From: Pithys albifrons albifrons | Lineage: Eukaryota; Chordata; Aves; Passeriformes; Thamnophilidae | Length of the DNA: 64,000 nt | Direction of reading: 5' to 3' | NCBI RefSeq assembly: GCF_047495875.1 | Contig: NC_092497.1 | Span: 79,639,749-79,703,748 of the forward strand | In this document: one piece after another, positions 49,479 through 63,190 of the stretch | Numbering within the stretch: the stretch's first letter is position 1 | Layout of the letters: each line of letters opens with the position of its first letter | Notes under the pieces: model-generated | What the model saw: only the letters and a program-made list of their open reading frames with translations | Told to the model about the DNA's origin: nothing | The model's database searches: none | Translations under genes and position numbers: made by a program

Positions 49479-50659
49479 TGCTTCTTTAAGTTGTCTGCTA
49501 TTAGCCAGAATTTTCTTCTAAAAGAAGTAATGAAAGATGGATGTTGTTTGCTCAGCCTAATACATTAGACTAATGGCAAAATAGTGAGCATGAAAGCACT
49601 AATACAGTTGCTGCAACAATCAACTACTTGAATATCAAGCACCACATAAGTTGCGTGAAGTTGTTCAACACTAGGACATAATTTAGTACTAGTTCCAGTT
49701 AATTATGGTATTTTAAAAATATAATCATGCGCTTAACTGCATTTCTTTCAAAGGAACATGACAAGAACTATAACAACAACAACAAAAAAAACCCCAAAAA
49801 CTTAAATAGGTGTCATGTCAGATTTTTTAATCTGTCAAAATAAATACAGTGTAACTGTACCATGATGTCAGGTACCTAGTACACCTTGACCCTCAGAGCA
49901 TATTAGAAAAAGGAGCAAGGATACAGGTTCTGATTCTAAGGATGTTTTTAAAATGGATCATGTTTGAAGGTATCTGTTTATGCTACCAAGTCTTTAATGA
50001 ATACTGTGCTGCATTTGATTCTTATCAATTGTGCTTAACAAGAGCTCTGATGCAGTCATAAATTCAGTATTGGGACTTCACAATAGAAAAAATAATAAAC
50101 ATATTAAACTCTTTCTTAAACACTTCCATTTCTCTAGTAAACATGCGACAATACTCTGCATACGCTCCAGCGATCCTATAGTGCTTTTAATGTTAGTGTT
50201 AAAACCTCACTGGCTTATCTGGAAACAGAATTGCACCTGAAAATCCTAATGAGTGGATGAGTCTCCATTACAGTTAGGTACACTCTTGAGGTTCTTCCCT
50301 TCATGAGGGAGAACAAAGGGAAGAAAGCACCCCTAACAGGAACAACTGCTTGGCTGGATGTCAGCAAGTGGTTTTCTTTTTGCCGTTAAAATTTCTTGTG
50401 CAAATTACAAGCAGCTTCTGTATCTACTCCACTTTAAAAAAAAGTTAGAAAACAAACTGTCCTTCTGAGGTTAGGACTTCTTTCATGTGATACTCTTCTT
50501 GGACTGGGTCCATGATGCCGAAAGGGTTTTTGTTCTGATTTTCACATTTTGTAGATTTTAGGAACACAGTAGTTGTAGATTTTTAGAGGGTTAATATTTC
50601 TAACAGTCTAAGTTTAATGCCTTTCTATCACTACCCCTGTCCCAGAACAGGGAGCTCAA

Positions 50660-51085
50660 ATTCCTTTAGTTAATTAATCTTATTTAGACTCCTTTCCAAG
50701 GTAGAGCTGAAGGATATCAGAAGGCCCACAGAATGAAACATAACCACAGGTCAGAGTGACCCAAAAGCCAGAACTTGATGAACTCCAAGAGATCTTTGTG
50801 TGCCTGAGGAAGAAGAGCTGATGAAGACAGAGGGTCTTGACGACCCCAGACCCAATTCCAGGGGTTGGACCAGGGGTGGGACTGGGGCTGGACTGAGAAA
50901 TGTGTAAAGCAATGATTGGAGGGATCTTATTATAAAAGCCATGGAAACAAGAACTGGGGCACATGCATGTCATCCTGTATTCCTGTGGGCTGTAGGCCCT
51001 GTGTTATTAAAGGACCTTTACTTTTTATCTTACCCTACACTAACGTGGCTCGGTGTCCTGCTTTGGGGGAGGGTCATTCATGGCA
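50660..51085 (+). mobile_element. LTR (3' part clear), intergenic
   Basis: TATA-like TTATAAAA at about 50931 and ATTAAA at about 51006 precede a conserved LTR end (CTCGGTGTCCTGCTTTGGGG, then GTCATTCATGGCA). The right end is placed at 51085. The left end is not resolved and may lie near a TG at 50641. No target-site duplication was identified. Confidence 0.6.
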
Positions 51086-51954
51086 TCACCCATAATGAAA
51101 ATGTTTTCCAAGTCCAGAGAATTCTTTGGCTCTGTCATGTATCTTTAAAATATGAATAGTAATATGAGAGTCCTTTCAGGAATCTTTCTAGCAGAAGTTA
51201 TTTGCAGGGATGTCAAAAATATCTGTGTGTTTCTTCAGGGAAATATTTATAAAATAATTTAGTTTTGAAAAGCTGCTGCCATTACTGAAAAGTTCAGTAT
51301 ATCCAAACTCCATATCACAATTTGAACTGCACTCATATTTGACTTAGTTTAGATTTCTTAAGAGAAGTGTTAGGCTCGCATAACAACTAAAATGAATACC
51401 ATAATGGGGATAAGCACTTTTTAAATATGTGCTGTATCCCTGAAGGCATTTCACATATGACATTGTGGCCTTCCTGTTCAGTCTTCATTGACAGAGAGAG
51501 CAGATAAATTAACTGATGCACATCTAAAAAGAGCAGATTAGTTACATTTACAGCATCCTCCATGTCAGTATGTCTGAAAACAAAGCAAGCCAGTGATTCT
51601 CAGATGCATCCAGCATTTGACAGCTTAACTGAAAGCCACAGACAGTACAGGCACTTAAATTTTTTTAGAATGTCTGTTGTTTATTGCTATATTAGAAGAA
51701 AGAAGTGGTTCAATTAATTGGTATTAATTAAGTATGGCAGCATCAAAAGTGCTACAAAAAGGAACTCTAATGTGATATTCACCAAATTAACATTTTGGAA
51801 GACCTTTGTCTCTCCAGCATTTCATTTACCACAGTGTTTTACACATTACTCATTAACAGTATTCAAGAAGCTCTCAGATTCCTTCATGGAAATGAGCCTG
51901 ACTGGTTTCTCTGAAGTGTCTGTAAACTGATGCACTCCCACAGGGAACAAAGAA

Positions 51955-53347
51955 AAGGCATTAGAGCCCTGGTGTGCAGCTGCAGGGCTGCAGCCTTCTT
52001 GAGATCACACCACAGAGATGTGGAAGGATACCTCACAGAGCAGGGAGATACGGGTGGCATTTAGGAAGGACAGGCCAGGACAGTGGGGAGCAGATCTGGT
52101 CTTTTATGTCAGATAGCAGCAGGAATACGTGGAGCTCTGCCTGGTCTGTAGTGATTATGAGGTGGTGTAGTCCATGACCTTGAGAGAAGAGAAAAAGGCA
52201 AATAACGTCATGCCCCTGGACTTCAGGAGTTTGCTGACTTGGTGGATTAGGGGAAACCAATATACGTTGTTTATCTTGATTTCAGCAATGATTTCACTGC
52301 TTTCTCCCATAACATCCTCAGTACACAGGCTGATGAAGTATGGAGTAGAGAAGTGGAGTGGACAGAGAGATGGACTGAATACTGGCTGAACTTCTGGACT
52401 TAAATGATTGTTATGAGCAGCACAAGGTTCAGCTGCAGTCCCATTACTAGTGGAGTATTCTGGAATCTGATGCCAAGGCTAGTACTGGCCATTAATGACT
52501 TGGATGATGGGTCAGAGTGCATCCTCAGCAAGTTTAGAGATGCTACAGAGTTGGGAGGAGGGCTTTACAGACCAGGTACTTGCGCTGCCATCAGGAGAGG
52601 CTGTGATAGGCTGGAAAAACAGGCAGGTAGCAATCTCAAGAAGTTAACAAAGTTCCTCACCAGGGGTCAGATAACCCTGTGCAGCATTATAGACCGCAAG
52701 TCAACTAGTTGGAAAGCAACTTTGCAGAAAAGGACTTAAGTGTCCTGGTGGACAGATAGTTGGCCATGAACCAGCAGCACACTGCTGCAGCACAGAAGGC
52801 CAACAGTGTCTTGGGCTGTGCTAGGAAGAGCATTGCCCAGCAGACAAGGGAGATGAGCCTTCCTCTCAATTAAGTCCAGGTGATGCCACATTTGAAGTGC
52901 TGTGTCCAGTTCATGACTCCTCACAACAAGGAAGATATGGACGTACTGCAGAAAATCCAGGGCCATGAAGTTTAAGAGACTGGAGTTGGGATTGTGTAGC
53001 TTGAATAAGATAAGTCTCAGGAGAAATCCTCTCTGTGCATAAACACCTGATGGGAGGGTGTAAAGAGGATAGAGCCATACTTTTCTCAACTGTGCTGAAG
53101 ACAAGAGGAAATGGGTGGAAACTGAAACACAAAATTCCATTTAAGGTTGAGGAAAAACCCTTCATCTATGGAAGTGGTCAAACACTGCCACAGTTTGCTA
53201 AGAGAGTTTGTAGAATCCACATCGTTGGAGAGAGTCAGAGCTCATCTGGACACAGGTCTGAGTAACCTGCTTGAAGTAACCCTACTTTGAATAGGGAAGA
53301 TTGGACTGAATATTTCCTAGACCCTTCCAACCTCAGTTATTCTGTGA
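51955..53347 (+). mobile_element. Old CR1 LINE, intergenic
   Basis: Plus-orientation CR1, heavily decayed. Broken reverse-transcriptase-like frames occur at 52404-52739, and the tail CAGTTATTCTGTGATT ends at about 53347. Several indels and stops show that it is long inactive. Confidence 0.8.
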
Positions 53348-56300
53348 TTTTTTGAAGAATTTTGTAGGTCAAACTGAGTTCTGGCTAACTGCTGATGCTA
53401 TTATTTAAAAATTGAGAGTTGCAGATACCAGGTAGATTGCTTCACCAGAACATGGTTTGTCCTGTAGTTCAGTGCCAAAAAACATGGTACCAAATCTTAC
53501 CTTAGCTGTATGCATATTTCTAGTTTCTGGTTATTCTTAAGGACTTATCTTAAAGATATTCAAGTCATTCTTCTCTTTGTATCCTCACTTTAAAAATAAA
53601 AGCCTGAAAATGCTAACTAAGGATGTCTGGAAATGCTGCATAACATTTAAATGTACACAACACATAAAATAATAGTAACACCTTGAGAGTTTAACTCAGT
53701 GAGTTAGCTACTACTCTTTGTATTGTTAATTCATTCTCTCTCAAAAATCTTCTGGCCAGTCCTAAATCTTATTCTTAGAAGCCCGAGTAGTATAATTCTT
53801 ATAACCTGCTGCAAAGTTGTCCTTTAAAGTTTGTCTGCCAGATGATGTGTTACTCAGCTTGAATAAACCAGAGAGACTGATTCCACAAGTGTTGCGACAT
53901 ATTGATTCATTTCCTTTGAGTGTCTGGCTAAAAGGTGACCTGAGGAAAATGTAAAGTTTTCTTCTTAAATAAATATTGTATATAAATGGATCATGTCAGC
54001 AACACTCAGATTTCTTCATTGCCTGGAGTGGGAACTGGATAATGAGACTTGTCAGCCCCACTGGATTTGTAGCAGATATTTGTGCAGAGAAACTTTGAAT
54101 GTTTCAGAAAAATCTGTGAACATTTGAAGGGTTTGTGAACCAGTCTCAGTTATGCTCTGGCTCTGGTCAAACCAAGTCAGCCTAATTGTTCTTCAGAGGA
54201 TCTTTTATTAAGTGTTACACATTACACTTTACAAATAAAAATTATTTCAGAAATGGAACAGAGCTTTCCATTTGAAGTAGTAGTCATAGAAATGGTTTAT
54301 GGAGATTACCGTTGAGTTTGATTCCCGTAATCCCTTTTTCATTGAGGAAAAAATAAAAAGTATTTGCTTCCTCAGGTTTGATTTTGCTTTTTTTTGAGTT
54401 TTGGTTGACAGCAGGGTTTGAAGGGAAAAGAATTAAAAGCAGTGCACACAGAAAGAAAGCAAAAAAAGACTAAAACTGGGCAGATTATTTTCTTTTTTGG
54501 AGGGAGTAACATGGCAAGCCAATCTCCAGAGAAGAGGAAAGTCATCATTTAAGGCCTCCTAAGCAGATGAGATGAAAATGTGATCTGGTGGGGGAAACTT
54601 GGACATGCACCCTTCATAACTAAAATCACAAACCCTGAAATACACAATCAGCTATCTGACTATCATCAGGTCAAACATAGCCAAAACATCTCTAACCAAA
54701 TGAAAACAGAGTGTCATCTTGGAAATGTGATGCCAGCTGTGAATGGCTAGGCTGCTATGATGATCCAAAAATAAAAAAAAACTCCATGTAGTATTCTCTT
54801 AAAGATAAAATTGGTTTTTCTTTACCTGTTTTAAGCAATTTACCTCATTAATTCTGTGAGCTGTAACCTGATGTGTTATAGAAGAAACATGCAGAGACAT
54901 ACATACAAAAAAGCATACTAGGGAACAACTGAAGCTCCATTAAATATAAGACTCCTGTTCAAATACAAAAAACCCTATTCTGGTACTGTGAGTAGAATGC
55001 AGTGCTTTACACCAGTTATTTTCAATGTTTCTTCTTTGTTCTGTCTATGCAGTGTGTCTAGCAAAGTAGTGTAGCTTAATGAAGTGGCACTTTTTAGGGG
55101 AATACTCTGTCTGTGTACAAGTATGTTAAGAGATGTAAACTAGAGACAGGCTAAACTGGGGGCTTGTCAAACAATTCACCAGTCAGCTTCCTTAAAGCAT
55201 GTAAGAATGCTGCATGTTTGTATGGAGAGCAGGGATATTTTTGCTGTATCCCTAGGGGTATTTTCCCCTAACTCCAAAGTCATTTAACCTCATTTACTAG
55301 GGGAAGGAAACTACTCTTGATGCCAGAAACCACAAAGGTCTGGGACCAGTATATCAGAGATTATTTCTGCTGAATCAATTCTCAGTATAACATGTATTAA
55401 GACAGCAAGCCAATCACAGAAACATTCCATAGCATACTGGTAACTGCACTGCAAAATGTATCTTCAGTTGAGAAAAATTTCAGCCCCTGTCCAATGTCCA
55501 CTGTTCTGTTAAAAAAATAAACCTTTGGTAAGAGGGAGTAAAACTACTGGTAGATTTTTCCAAGTATTTGCTTATAAATAAATCAGATGATGAAATTAAG
55601 ATGGGAGAAATACCATGATATGATTTTCAGAGCATCAAAGGATTTGTCAAGCCAGTTATCTTAAAAGTTACTTTAATTTAAATTAATTGTGAGACCTATA
55701 TTAAAAAGTAAGTTGCCATTCATAGCTTCTATTGTATTAATGTAACTTAAAATTGCTGCTAGGTATCTGATCAATGTAAAAGGTAATATCTTTATTATGC
55801 TGTGTCAGTGGCCCAAAACCAGGCTGAAAATCATTCCTAGTTTGTAATTAAGGCTGTTCAAATGCAAATATTAGTAATTAAAACATAACTAAATCACAAA
55901 ATTTCAAACTTTACTCATACACCATAATTAATGTCCAAGTCAAACATCTGTAACTTCCTCATCTGTAAGCAAATTCTCAATTACTTTGAAGTACACTGTT
56001 ATCTTCTGATTCACTTTATCCAATAAATTCTGAGTTGAGACCACATTTTTTCAAGATTTAACATTCAGAATAAGTTACTTATAAACCACAGAAAGAAAGA
56101 AAATATCTTAGAAAAGGAATCACTGTTAAAGACATATTTGGTTTTTCTAGCCTTAATATATCTCAAAGACAGGTAGTAGGCTTCTTTATAAAAATCTCTT
56201 GAAACTGAAACTGAAAAACCTCAAATATTCAGCCCTAGTCTGAGATTGGTTCCTAACTTTAATTTTTTACTTTATTTTAAACAGATTTCTTCACAATCCA

Positions 56301-56645
56301 ATATGTTTTCTACAGAATCTGGTGTGTTCATTTACAGCACAGTATTTGTATGGATTTACAGAAGAAACAAAAGTCCTAAACTTTTGCTTAATGCAAATTT
56401 TGGGATCACTACCATTGTTTCAAAACAAAGACAGATTCTTTTAGCTGAGTGACCTTAAGTCTTATCTCAAATGATTTTCTAAAACAAGATGAGATTGCTG
56501 TATAATTAATTGTAGTACAAGTGAGAGCCTACGTTGTTACATCATCTCAGAAAGAAAGCAGAATTCAGAAAGAATTTCATCTTGTTTCTAAAAAGCCACA
56601 CGATCTTGATTCCTTTAAAGGAAAAATAAAAAAGAAAAAAGAAAG
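53348..56645. other. Intergenic DNA without recognised features
   Basis: AT-rich sequence, possibly old unique DNA; no gene, RNA or clear repeat. The same holds for 47541-48244, 49479-50640, 57443-59461, 60111-61344 and 62561-64000, apart from the short repeats listed. Confidence 0.65.
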
Positions 56646-56650
56646 GAAGC

Positions 56651-57437
56651 TGTCTTGGTTTGAGGGGAAAAACCCCAAAATGTTTACCCACAAGCAGGGG
56701 AGGGGCCTTCTCCACAATAATCACGCCACTCTTTATAAAATTTAAGGAAAAAAAGAATTTAATACAAGAAGGATAACTGTTCTTAACTGCTATATATAAA
56801 CAGACTAGTGCAAACCGCTTCCCCAACACCACAAGAGAGAAAGAAAAAAAACAACAAAACCCATCAGGTTTTCCTCCAGGAGGAAAGTGATACTTAAGCA
56901 GTGTCAATGTCACAGTCCGGCTGGCTGCAGAGTGAGTTCCCAGTAGGTCCCAGTCCCTCTCCAGCGAGACAGACGAGTGGTGAGCTCCCAGATGAACTCT
57001 GTGTCTCTTGTCCCAGATGAAGGAGAAAGAAAGCTGAAAGTGGGGAACCACCACGTGTCCTGCAAAAGCAGCTGCAAACCTCTCTCTCCCGGGTCACTGC
57101 CCCAGCTGGGGCGGGCAGGTGTGACGGTGCAGGCGGTGGTGAGGCTGGAACAGAGGCCGGGATCCCAGATGCAGGAACCAGGAGAAAACAGCCACGGCGA
57201 GGAGAAAAGCAGCAGCTCAGCCAGAAGCCCCAGCAGTGCCAGCAGAGCCACTTCTCTCCTCGGCAGCCACCGCTCCCCCGTTCCGCCAAGATAAAAAGGG
57301 AAAGATGTCCCGCAAAACAAAGAGACAAACCTGCCCCCATCCAGGTGATCAGCAGTTAACTACTTCTTTTGTTAACTGCTGGCATGGGCAGTTAGTGGCA
57401 GGGGAGAGAATTTACATAATAATCCCAAACTACAACA
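56651..57437. mobile_element. Intact solo LTR with 5-bp target-site duplication, intergenic
   Basis: A 787-bp unit from TGTCTTGG (56651) to TACAACA (57437), flanked by GAAGC at 56646-56650 and 57438-57442. The 5-bp duplication supports an ERVL-type origin. Orientation is unclear: TATATATAAA (about 56791) could be a plus-strand TATA box, while ATTAAA and a TTTTTATC box are present on the minus strand. The GC-rich centre creates several 100-170 codon frames that do not look like proteins. Confidence 0.88.
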
Positions 57438-59461
57438 GAAGCCTATTTCTAACTCTTGTGAGGTAATTGGTTGTTTTGACAATGATGTCATTACTCAGAT
57501 TTATGAATGTATCCTTCAGATTCACTCAAGATCTAATTTGCCTTAATAACTCCAAAGGCTTGAGGACTAGTGTTTGCTGGAATCCTTCTTCATGACTTGC
57601 CCTGATCCTTAAGAACATGAGAGCAGTTGCTAATTAACTTCCAAATACAGTTATGTAAACTGTGTGTTCCACCCTGGAAAGAATAATCTACTACATTTAC
57701 ATACAAACAGAACCTTTAAATATGCAACAGATGTTTCATTTTTTTGAAAAGCTCTTGAATTCATTGACAAGTCTTTGGCTAAACCGATGAATTAATTTGT
57801 TCAGTACAGATTTCATAAATCCTCTAATAATTCATACCCTTACACATCTTGACTTGATTTCTGAGATCTACAGCATATGTTTTAAATGTTTTAACCTTTA
57901 CTGCTTTAATCAGGTAACATTTATTTCAGGGCTGAATGATGATCAGTCATTGAAAGATATAGTAGACTAGGAAATAAAATTCAATTTGTCAGTTAAACAA
58001 ACCTCCATATCTAAAATGAGAAGAAATCTGTCTGTATTACTGGATCTCTGAAATGCTTAGTGGTTGTGATGTCACTCTCCCTTTGAAGAATATATATTGC
58101 TAGATAACTAAGTACTGTTGGATGCAGTGGTGATATGCAAAAACCACAGTTGCCATGCTTATGTATAACAAATTTCTTGGGGTGGTTTAAATGTAAGCCT
58201 TTACCCTAAATTGAGATTTATTTTTATCCCTTTAAGCTATTTTTCTTTAGTGTTAGAGGCTAGTTACCAATTTAAACAACAATGAAATCAGTCTGAAAAA
58301 CAAATTTTGCCTAAGTTGTTTGCTTTGTAAAGGTCTTGAACTGTGTTACTGCTGCTGATGTAATGTACTAAATTATATAAAATAATTTAAGAGAGGTTTT
58401 TTATTAATGTGTCTGATCAAGTGCAATAAAATTTTGACGTAAAACTGCATAAGAAAGACTTTTATCTTCTATGCCTGACAACTGGTTTGTCAGCCACCCA
58501 CTGAATGAAAGATGTTTTTTCTTCCCCTATTGGGACATTCAGAGGTCCAGAAGTCTAAAATCACTAAGATATTATAAGAATATATAATATTTATAATGTT
58601 TTATTTCTGATGAAAACCATAAACAGTGCAAATAGCCATTTTTTGCTATTTGTCTTCCATGACATTTTCTCATAAATCAAGGTTTAGTTAGATACACAAG
58701 TCATAGTACATCAGTGTTGACTGTATTTTACTAGTCCCCATCTGTACAAATCTACAGAACTATGGGTGTTACATGCTCATTTGAGACACTACTGATATCC
58801 ATTCTGTAGTGTTTGGTACTCTCTTACTATTCTGGATTTCTAGAGAAGCTCTGTTACATGAAGTAAAATCATGGACTGAAAGAATTGCAGGGTTAGACAG
58901 TACATAACAGACCTGCCCTTCTAAATTCAGCCTTCCAAAATAGACTGAATTCCACTTAATACGCATCTAGATGGCTTGCATTTATTTGAAAGGTGTCTGC
59001 AAATAAAATTTCTTAATCTGAGACAGTTGTGTGTATATGCTTTTTAAATCTCTGTGAAAATGCTGTTCATGAAATGGAACTACATTACATGGGTGAAAAA
59101 ATATTGAAAAATGAAAATTCTGCTTACCATGTTATCTTTATTTTCCAAGATGCTCTGAAAACAGGAGACTTAACAAAGCAATTTGTATCCTTGTGTTTGC
59201 TACCTTTCTTCTTGCCAGTTTCTCTATACCATAAAAACTTCAGCTATGAGCTGAGTAGCTAACTAGCCAAAGCCAAGCAAAATGTGTATTAACTGCCTTA
59301 CATATGCCTTTCCTTTGAAATTACACTTATATCAATCTCTCTACCCAGAAGGCAAATTTTGTTAAAATTTAGATATGTAATTATAACAAGAAATTGTTAA
59401 GGAAACAGGTAATCTCTTTTTTAGACATTTTTTTTAAAACTTGACTGAAAAAAATGCTGAG

Positions 59462-59553
59462 CTTCTAACTTGAAATTAGACTTCTATCTTGAAATCAGGT
59501 TTCAAACTTGAAATTCTCCCAGCTTCTATGTCGATATTCTAACTTGAAATTAG
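59462..59553. repeat. Degenerate ~20-bp tandem repeat
   Basis: About five imperfect copies of CTTCTAACTTGAAATTAGA, varying in length from 14 to 22 bp. Confidence 0.75.
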
Positions 59554-59689
59554 TCCTGCTTTTAGCAAGAGGTTGGATGTATGATCACCCAAAACTTCTT
59601 CTGACTAGACTTCTTAAAGATTTTTCTCCTTTGAGTTGAAATTGGCCCTAAGATTTGGGAATTACTAGAGGAGACTCGAATGACCAATA

Positions 59690-60110
59690 TCCTGAACCGC
59701 CTGCATGCAGGGTTGGGGCTGCACCTTCCAGCTGCTTCCTATCACCTGCTGTTTTCGACCCTCACCTGTCGCTACAGGGCTTTGCAATGTGGGTGAACCC
59801 TTCGAGCCTGCACAATGGATTTTTTAGGTGAGGCACAGTGTGTGCAGAACTGGCCCCACCCTTTACTCCTAAAGTTCATCTGCCACGGCCTAGCGAGCTT
59901 GGATGGTGACAGCAAATACCTCAGGACGTAGGTTTGGTCAGAGTATCCTTCTCTTAGATGGATGGCCTTACAGGGCTAAACGAGCTCCATCTGCCTGGGT
60001 TTGGGGTTGGAGTTGTCCTTCTCCTAGGATGGTTGCCGGATGGCTAGTGAGCCCATCCTGCCCATGGACACACTTTGTCTGACCCTTCAGCTAGACGAGA
60101 CTAGGAGATA
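59690..60110. repeat. Unclassified interspersed repeat, copy B (longer)
   Basis: The core 59776-59927 matches 35986-36139. Further right, 59946-60075 contains two related half-units starting CCTTCTCTTAGATGG and CCTTCTCCTAGGATGG, suggesting an internal duplication. No coding frame, TATA box or clear LTR end was found. It may be part of an endogenous retrovirus or of a SINE-like family. Confidence 0.65.
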
Positions 60111-61344
60111 ATATAATCACATCTGCTTTGTCAAATCACTTGAAGTATTATAATACATATGGTGCATTATCTAAGGAAAGATCCAAAGTGCAGAGTGCAC
60201 ATAGCTGTATATCAGCTTATTCTGTGAACAACCATGCAGCTCTCACTGCATATTCCCCAGAATTCATTGCTATTAGAGGTCTTTAAAGGTTATGATCTGT
60301 TCAAGTCTGTCAAAATCCCTGGCGTACAATTTCCTTCATACATCATATTTGACATTCTGATCCTGCTTTATAGATTGTGAGGAATTATTACATCTGAGAA
60401 ATGAAGTGCTTTCATCCTATTCACCAGATGGGATTTCCTGCAGGGTAAATCTAGATGGCAGTATTCTCAGGGATTGAGATTGGTGATCATGTGCTGTTCA
60501 GGTTGCAATGAGAAACCAAACAGATCTTGTGCACTTGAGTTGCTTATTGGAAGCAAACCTAGCCACTGAGGAGAATGCTAGAGGAATTTTCAAATTGTCA
60601 TCAGACATTGTAACTTGTAAACACAAAACAAACTACAGTATGTTATAAAAGCAATTGTGTGATTACCCAATTCTCTTCTTTGCTGAATTATTAACTTTGG
60701 AACATGCTGTGCAAAATATGTGGAAGGATAAACCTATATCTGAAAAACAAATATGGCATAAACTGTGTGAAGTTGTTGCTAATTAATTTTCTTCAAATAT
60801 TTTACTTAATAATAGCAATGCTTTCTGTCACAGCATCTCTGCTACCTGATCAGTAACATATTGCAGCATCTAGTGAGGACAGCAAAGCACTTCACAGCTA
60901 AGCAATCGAATATTAGGTTGAGTGAAACACTTGCCACAGAAGAAAAAGAATTTTTACAGTAGTCAGGAATACAGTGACCTTTGATTTTTAGTTTCTCATT
61001 TCTAAACTCTAGATTTGCACTGCTGAACTGAAATTCTAAGATCAACTTTTACTGTAATATGGTTTTTTTGACTAAAAAATTTAGTTTCAAATAGAAATCA
61101 AAAGATACTAAGCTGCAAGCTTACCTGCAGAAATAAAAAAATGTACAAATCTGCAGTGGAACAATATTGTTCATGTCAATAAAATAATCTTGTATAAATC
61201 AGAAATCATTCTTGTACATCAGCTAAAGTGGGTGTGGCCATTTCCATAAGATAACCAGAAAATACTATATTATTCCATACTTGACTTTACACTCTTTGTT
61301 TGAAATGGTGTGTCTCAAGAATAAGAAAATGGAGTACTGTTTTA

Positions 61345-62560
61345 CTTAGTTTACATATAATTTTCTATCTAATATCCAATCTAAAACTCCCCTGCAACCT
61401 GAGGCCATTTCCTCTTATCCTGTCACTTGTTACCTGGAAGAAGAAACTGATCCCCATCTCACTACAACCTCCTTTCAGGTAGCTGCAGAGAGTGATGAGG
61501 TCTCCTTTGGGCTGCTTTTTCTCCAGGGTAGAAAACCGCAGCTCCCTCAGCCATTCCTCATAGGAATTTGTGCTCCAGAGTCTTCACCAGGTATGTTGCC
61601 CTTCTCTGGAAACTCTACAGCACTTCAATGTCTTTCTTGAAGTGAGGGGCCCAGAACTGAATACAGGATTTCAGGTGGAGCCTCACCACTGCTGAGTACA
61701 GAGCGACGATCACTGCCCTGGTCCTTCTGGCCTCACTATGTCTGATACAAGGCAAGATGCCACCAGCCTTCTTGGCCACCTGGGCACACTGCTGGCTCAT
61801 GTTCAGCTGCTGTTGACCAGTGCTCTGAGGTCCTTTTCACCTGGGCAGCTTTTCAGCCACTTTGCCCAAGCCTGCAGTGCTGCCTTGGGTTGTTGTGGCT
61901 AAAGAGCGTGACCCAGCAGTTGTCTTTGTTGAACCTTGACCCATCAATACAGCCTGTCCAAACCCCTCTTTAGAGTTTTCTGACCCTCCAGCCAGTCAAC
62001 CCTTCAACACAACTTGGTGTCATCTGCAAACTGACTGAGGTGCATTCGATATCCTCATCCAGAATATTGATAAAGATATTAAACAGAGCTGGTCCCAACA
62101 CTGAACCTTAGGGAACACCACTAGTGACCAGCTGGATGTAACCACACTCACCACCACTGTGGGCCCAGCCATCCAGCCAGCTTTGAGCACAGCAAACCAT
62201 GCCCCCATCCAAGCTGTTGGCAGAGGGTTTCTCCAGGAGAATGCTGTGGGAGACAGTTTCAAAGGCTTTACTAAAATCCAGGTGGAAAACACGCAAAGCC
62301 CTTCCCTTATTTACTGTGTGTGTCATCTTGTCTTAGTAGGAGATCAGGTTGGTCAAACAGGACCTGCCTTTCCTAAAGCCATGCTGGTTAAGCCTGATAC
62401 CCCTTGCTGTCCTGCATGTGCCATGTGATGGCATTCCAGAAAATCTGCTTCTGACCTTCCCCAGCACAAGGTCAGGCAGACCCGCCTGTAGTTCCCCAAG
62501 TCCTTCTTTTGACCCTTCTTGTAGATGGGCTAACTTCAGAGAAAGTTCAAATTCTCAAGG
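61345..62560 (-). mobile_element. CR1 LINE, both ends truncated, intergenic
   Basis: Minus-orientation CR1 of about 1.2 kb. Decayed reverse-transcriptase frames on the minus strand run from 61615 to 62326, including [19 protein letters not shown] sequence and an LDFSKAFETVSHSILL motif. The usual 3' tail is not seen at the left edge. Confidence 0.88.
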
Positions 62561-62846
62561 TTTAGGAACTAAACTTTGAAAAGTATTCCAATCACATTGC
62601 AAAACTGTGTCTTACAGAAAGGCTTTTTCTAACTTTTGAGTAACATAGACCTGTTCAGTGAACCGGGATGAAGACAGAGGTTAGGATTTCACTTTTGGGT
62701 TTGAATTTTTACCTCACTTTCCCATTCACCTGTTTTATTTCTGATTTCAGGAAGGATTCCTGGGACCAGGAGGTAGCAAGAATTAGAGACATGATTTGTA
62801 GACTACAGGCCTTCAAAAACAAGTACAAGAAATCCTAAAGCTGAAA

Positions 62847-62850
<4 letters not shown>

Positions 62851-62882
<32 letters not shown>
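62851..62882. repeat. (TA)n microsatellite
   Basis: About 13 uninterrupted TA dinucleotides ending in TGTATAT. Confidence 0.95.
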
Positions 62883-62883
<1 letters not shown>

Positions 62884-63154
62884 TTTCTGACTTTTGCAAA
62901 ATTATTTATATCCAAACTTCCTACAGATGGAGCTATAATGCAGTTTCTAAGGGCCTGCTTTCTTTTACAGCCAATAAAGTGATGGCATCTTCACAACTAT
63001 GCTTCTTGTTTAGATGCCTTATGGTGTGTTTCCAATTTACTTGTCTTTTCCTTGAGTAAGTATTTTTCAGAAAGGGCTAGTTTTAAAGGTACTGCTTCTG
63101 CTAGGGTGTGTATTATGCAAAAATACTCCAAACTTTGAGATTTCTGAGGTTTAT

Positions 63155-63190
63155 TTTCTAACCATTTAATGCTTTCTAACCATTTAATGC
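63155..63190. repeat. Perfect 18-bp tandem duplication
   Basis: TTTCTAACCATTTAATGC occurs twice back-to-back (63155-63172, 63173-63190). Confidence 0.9.
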
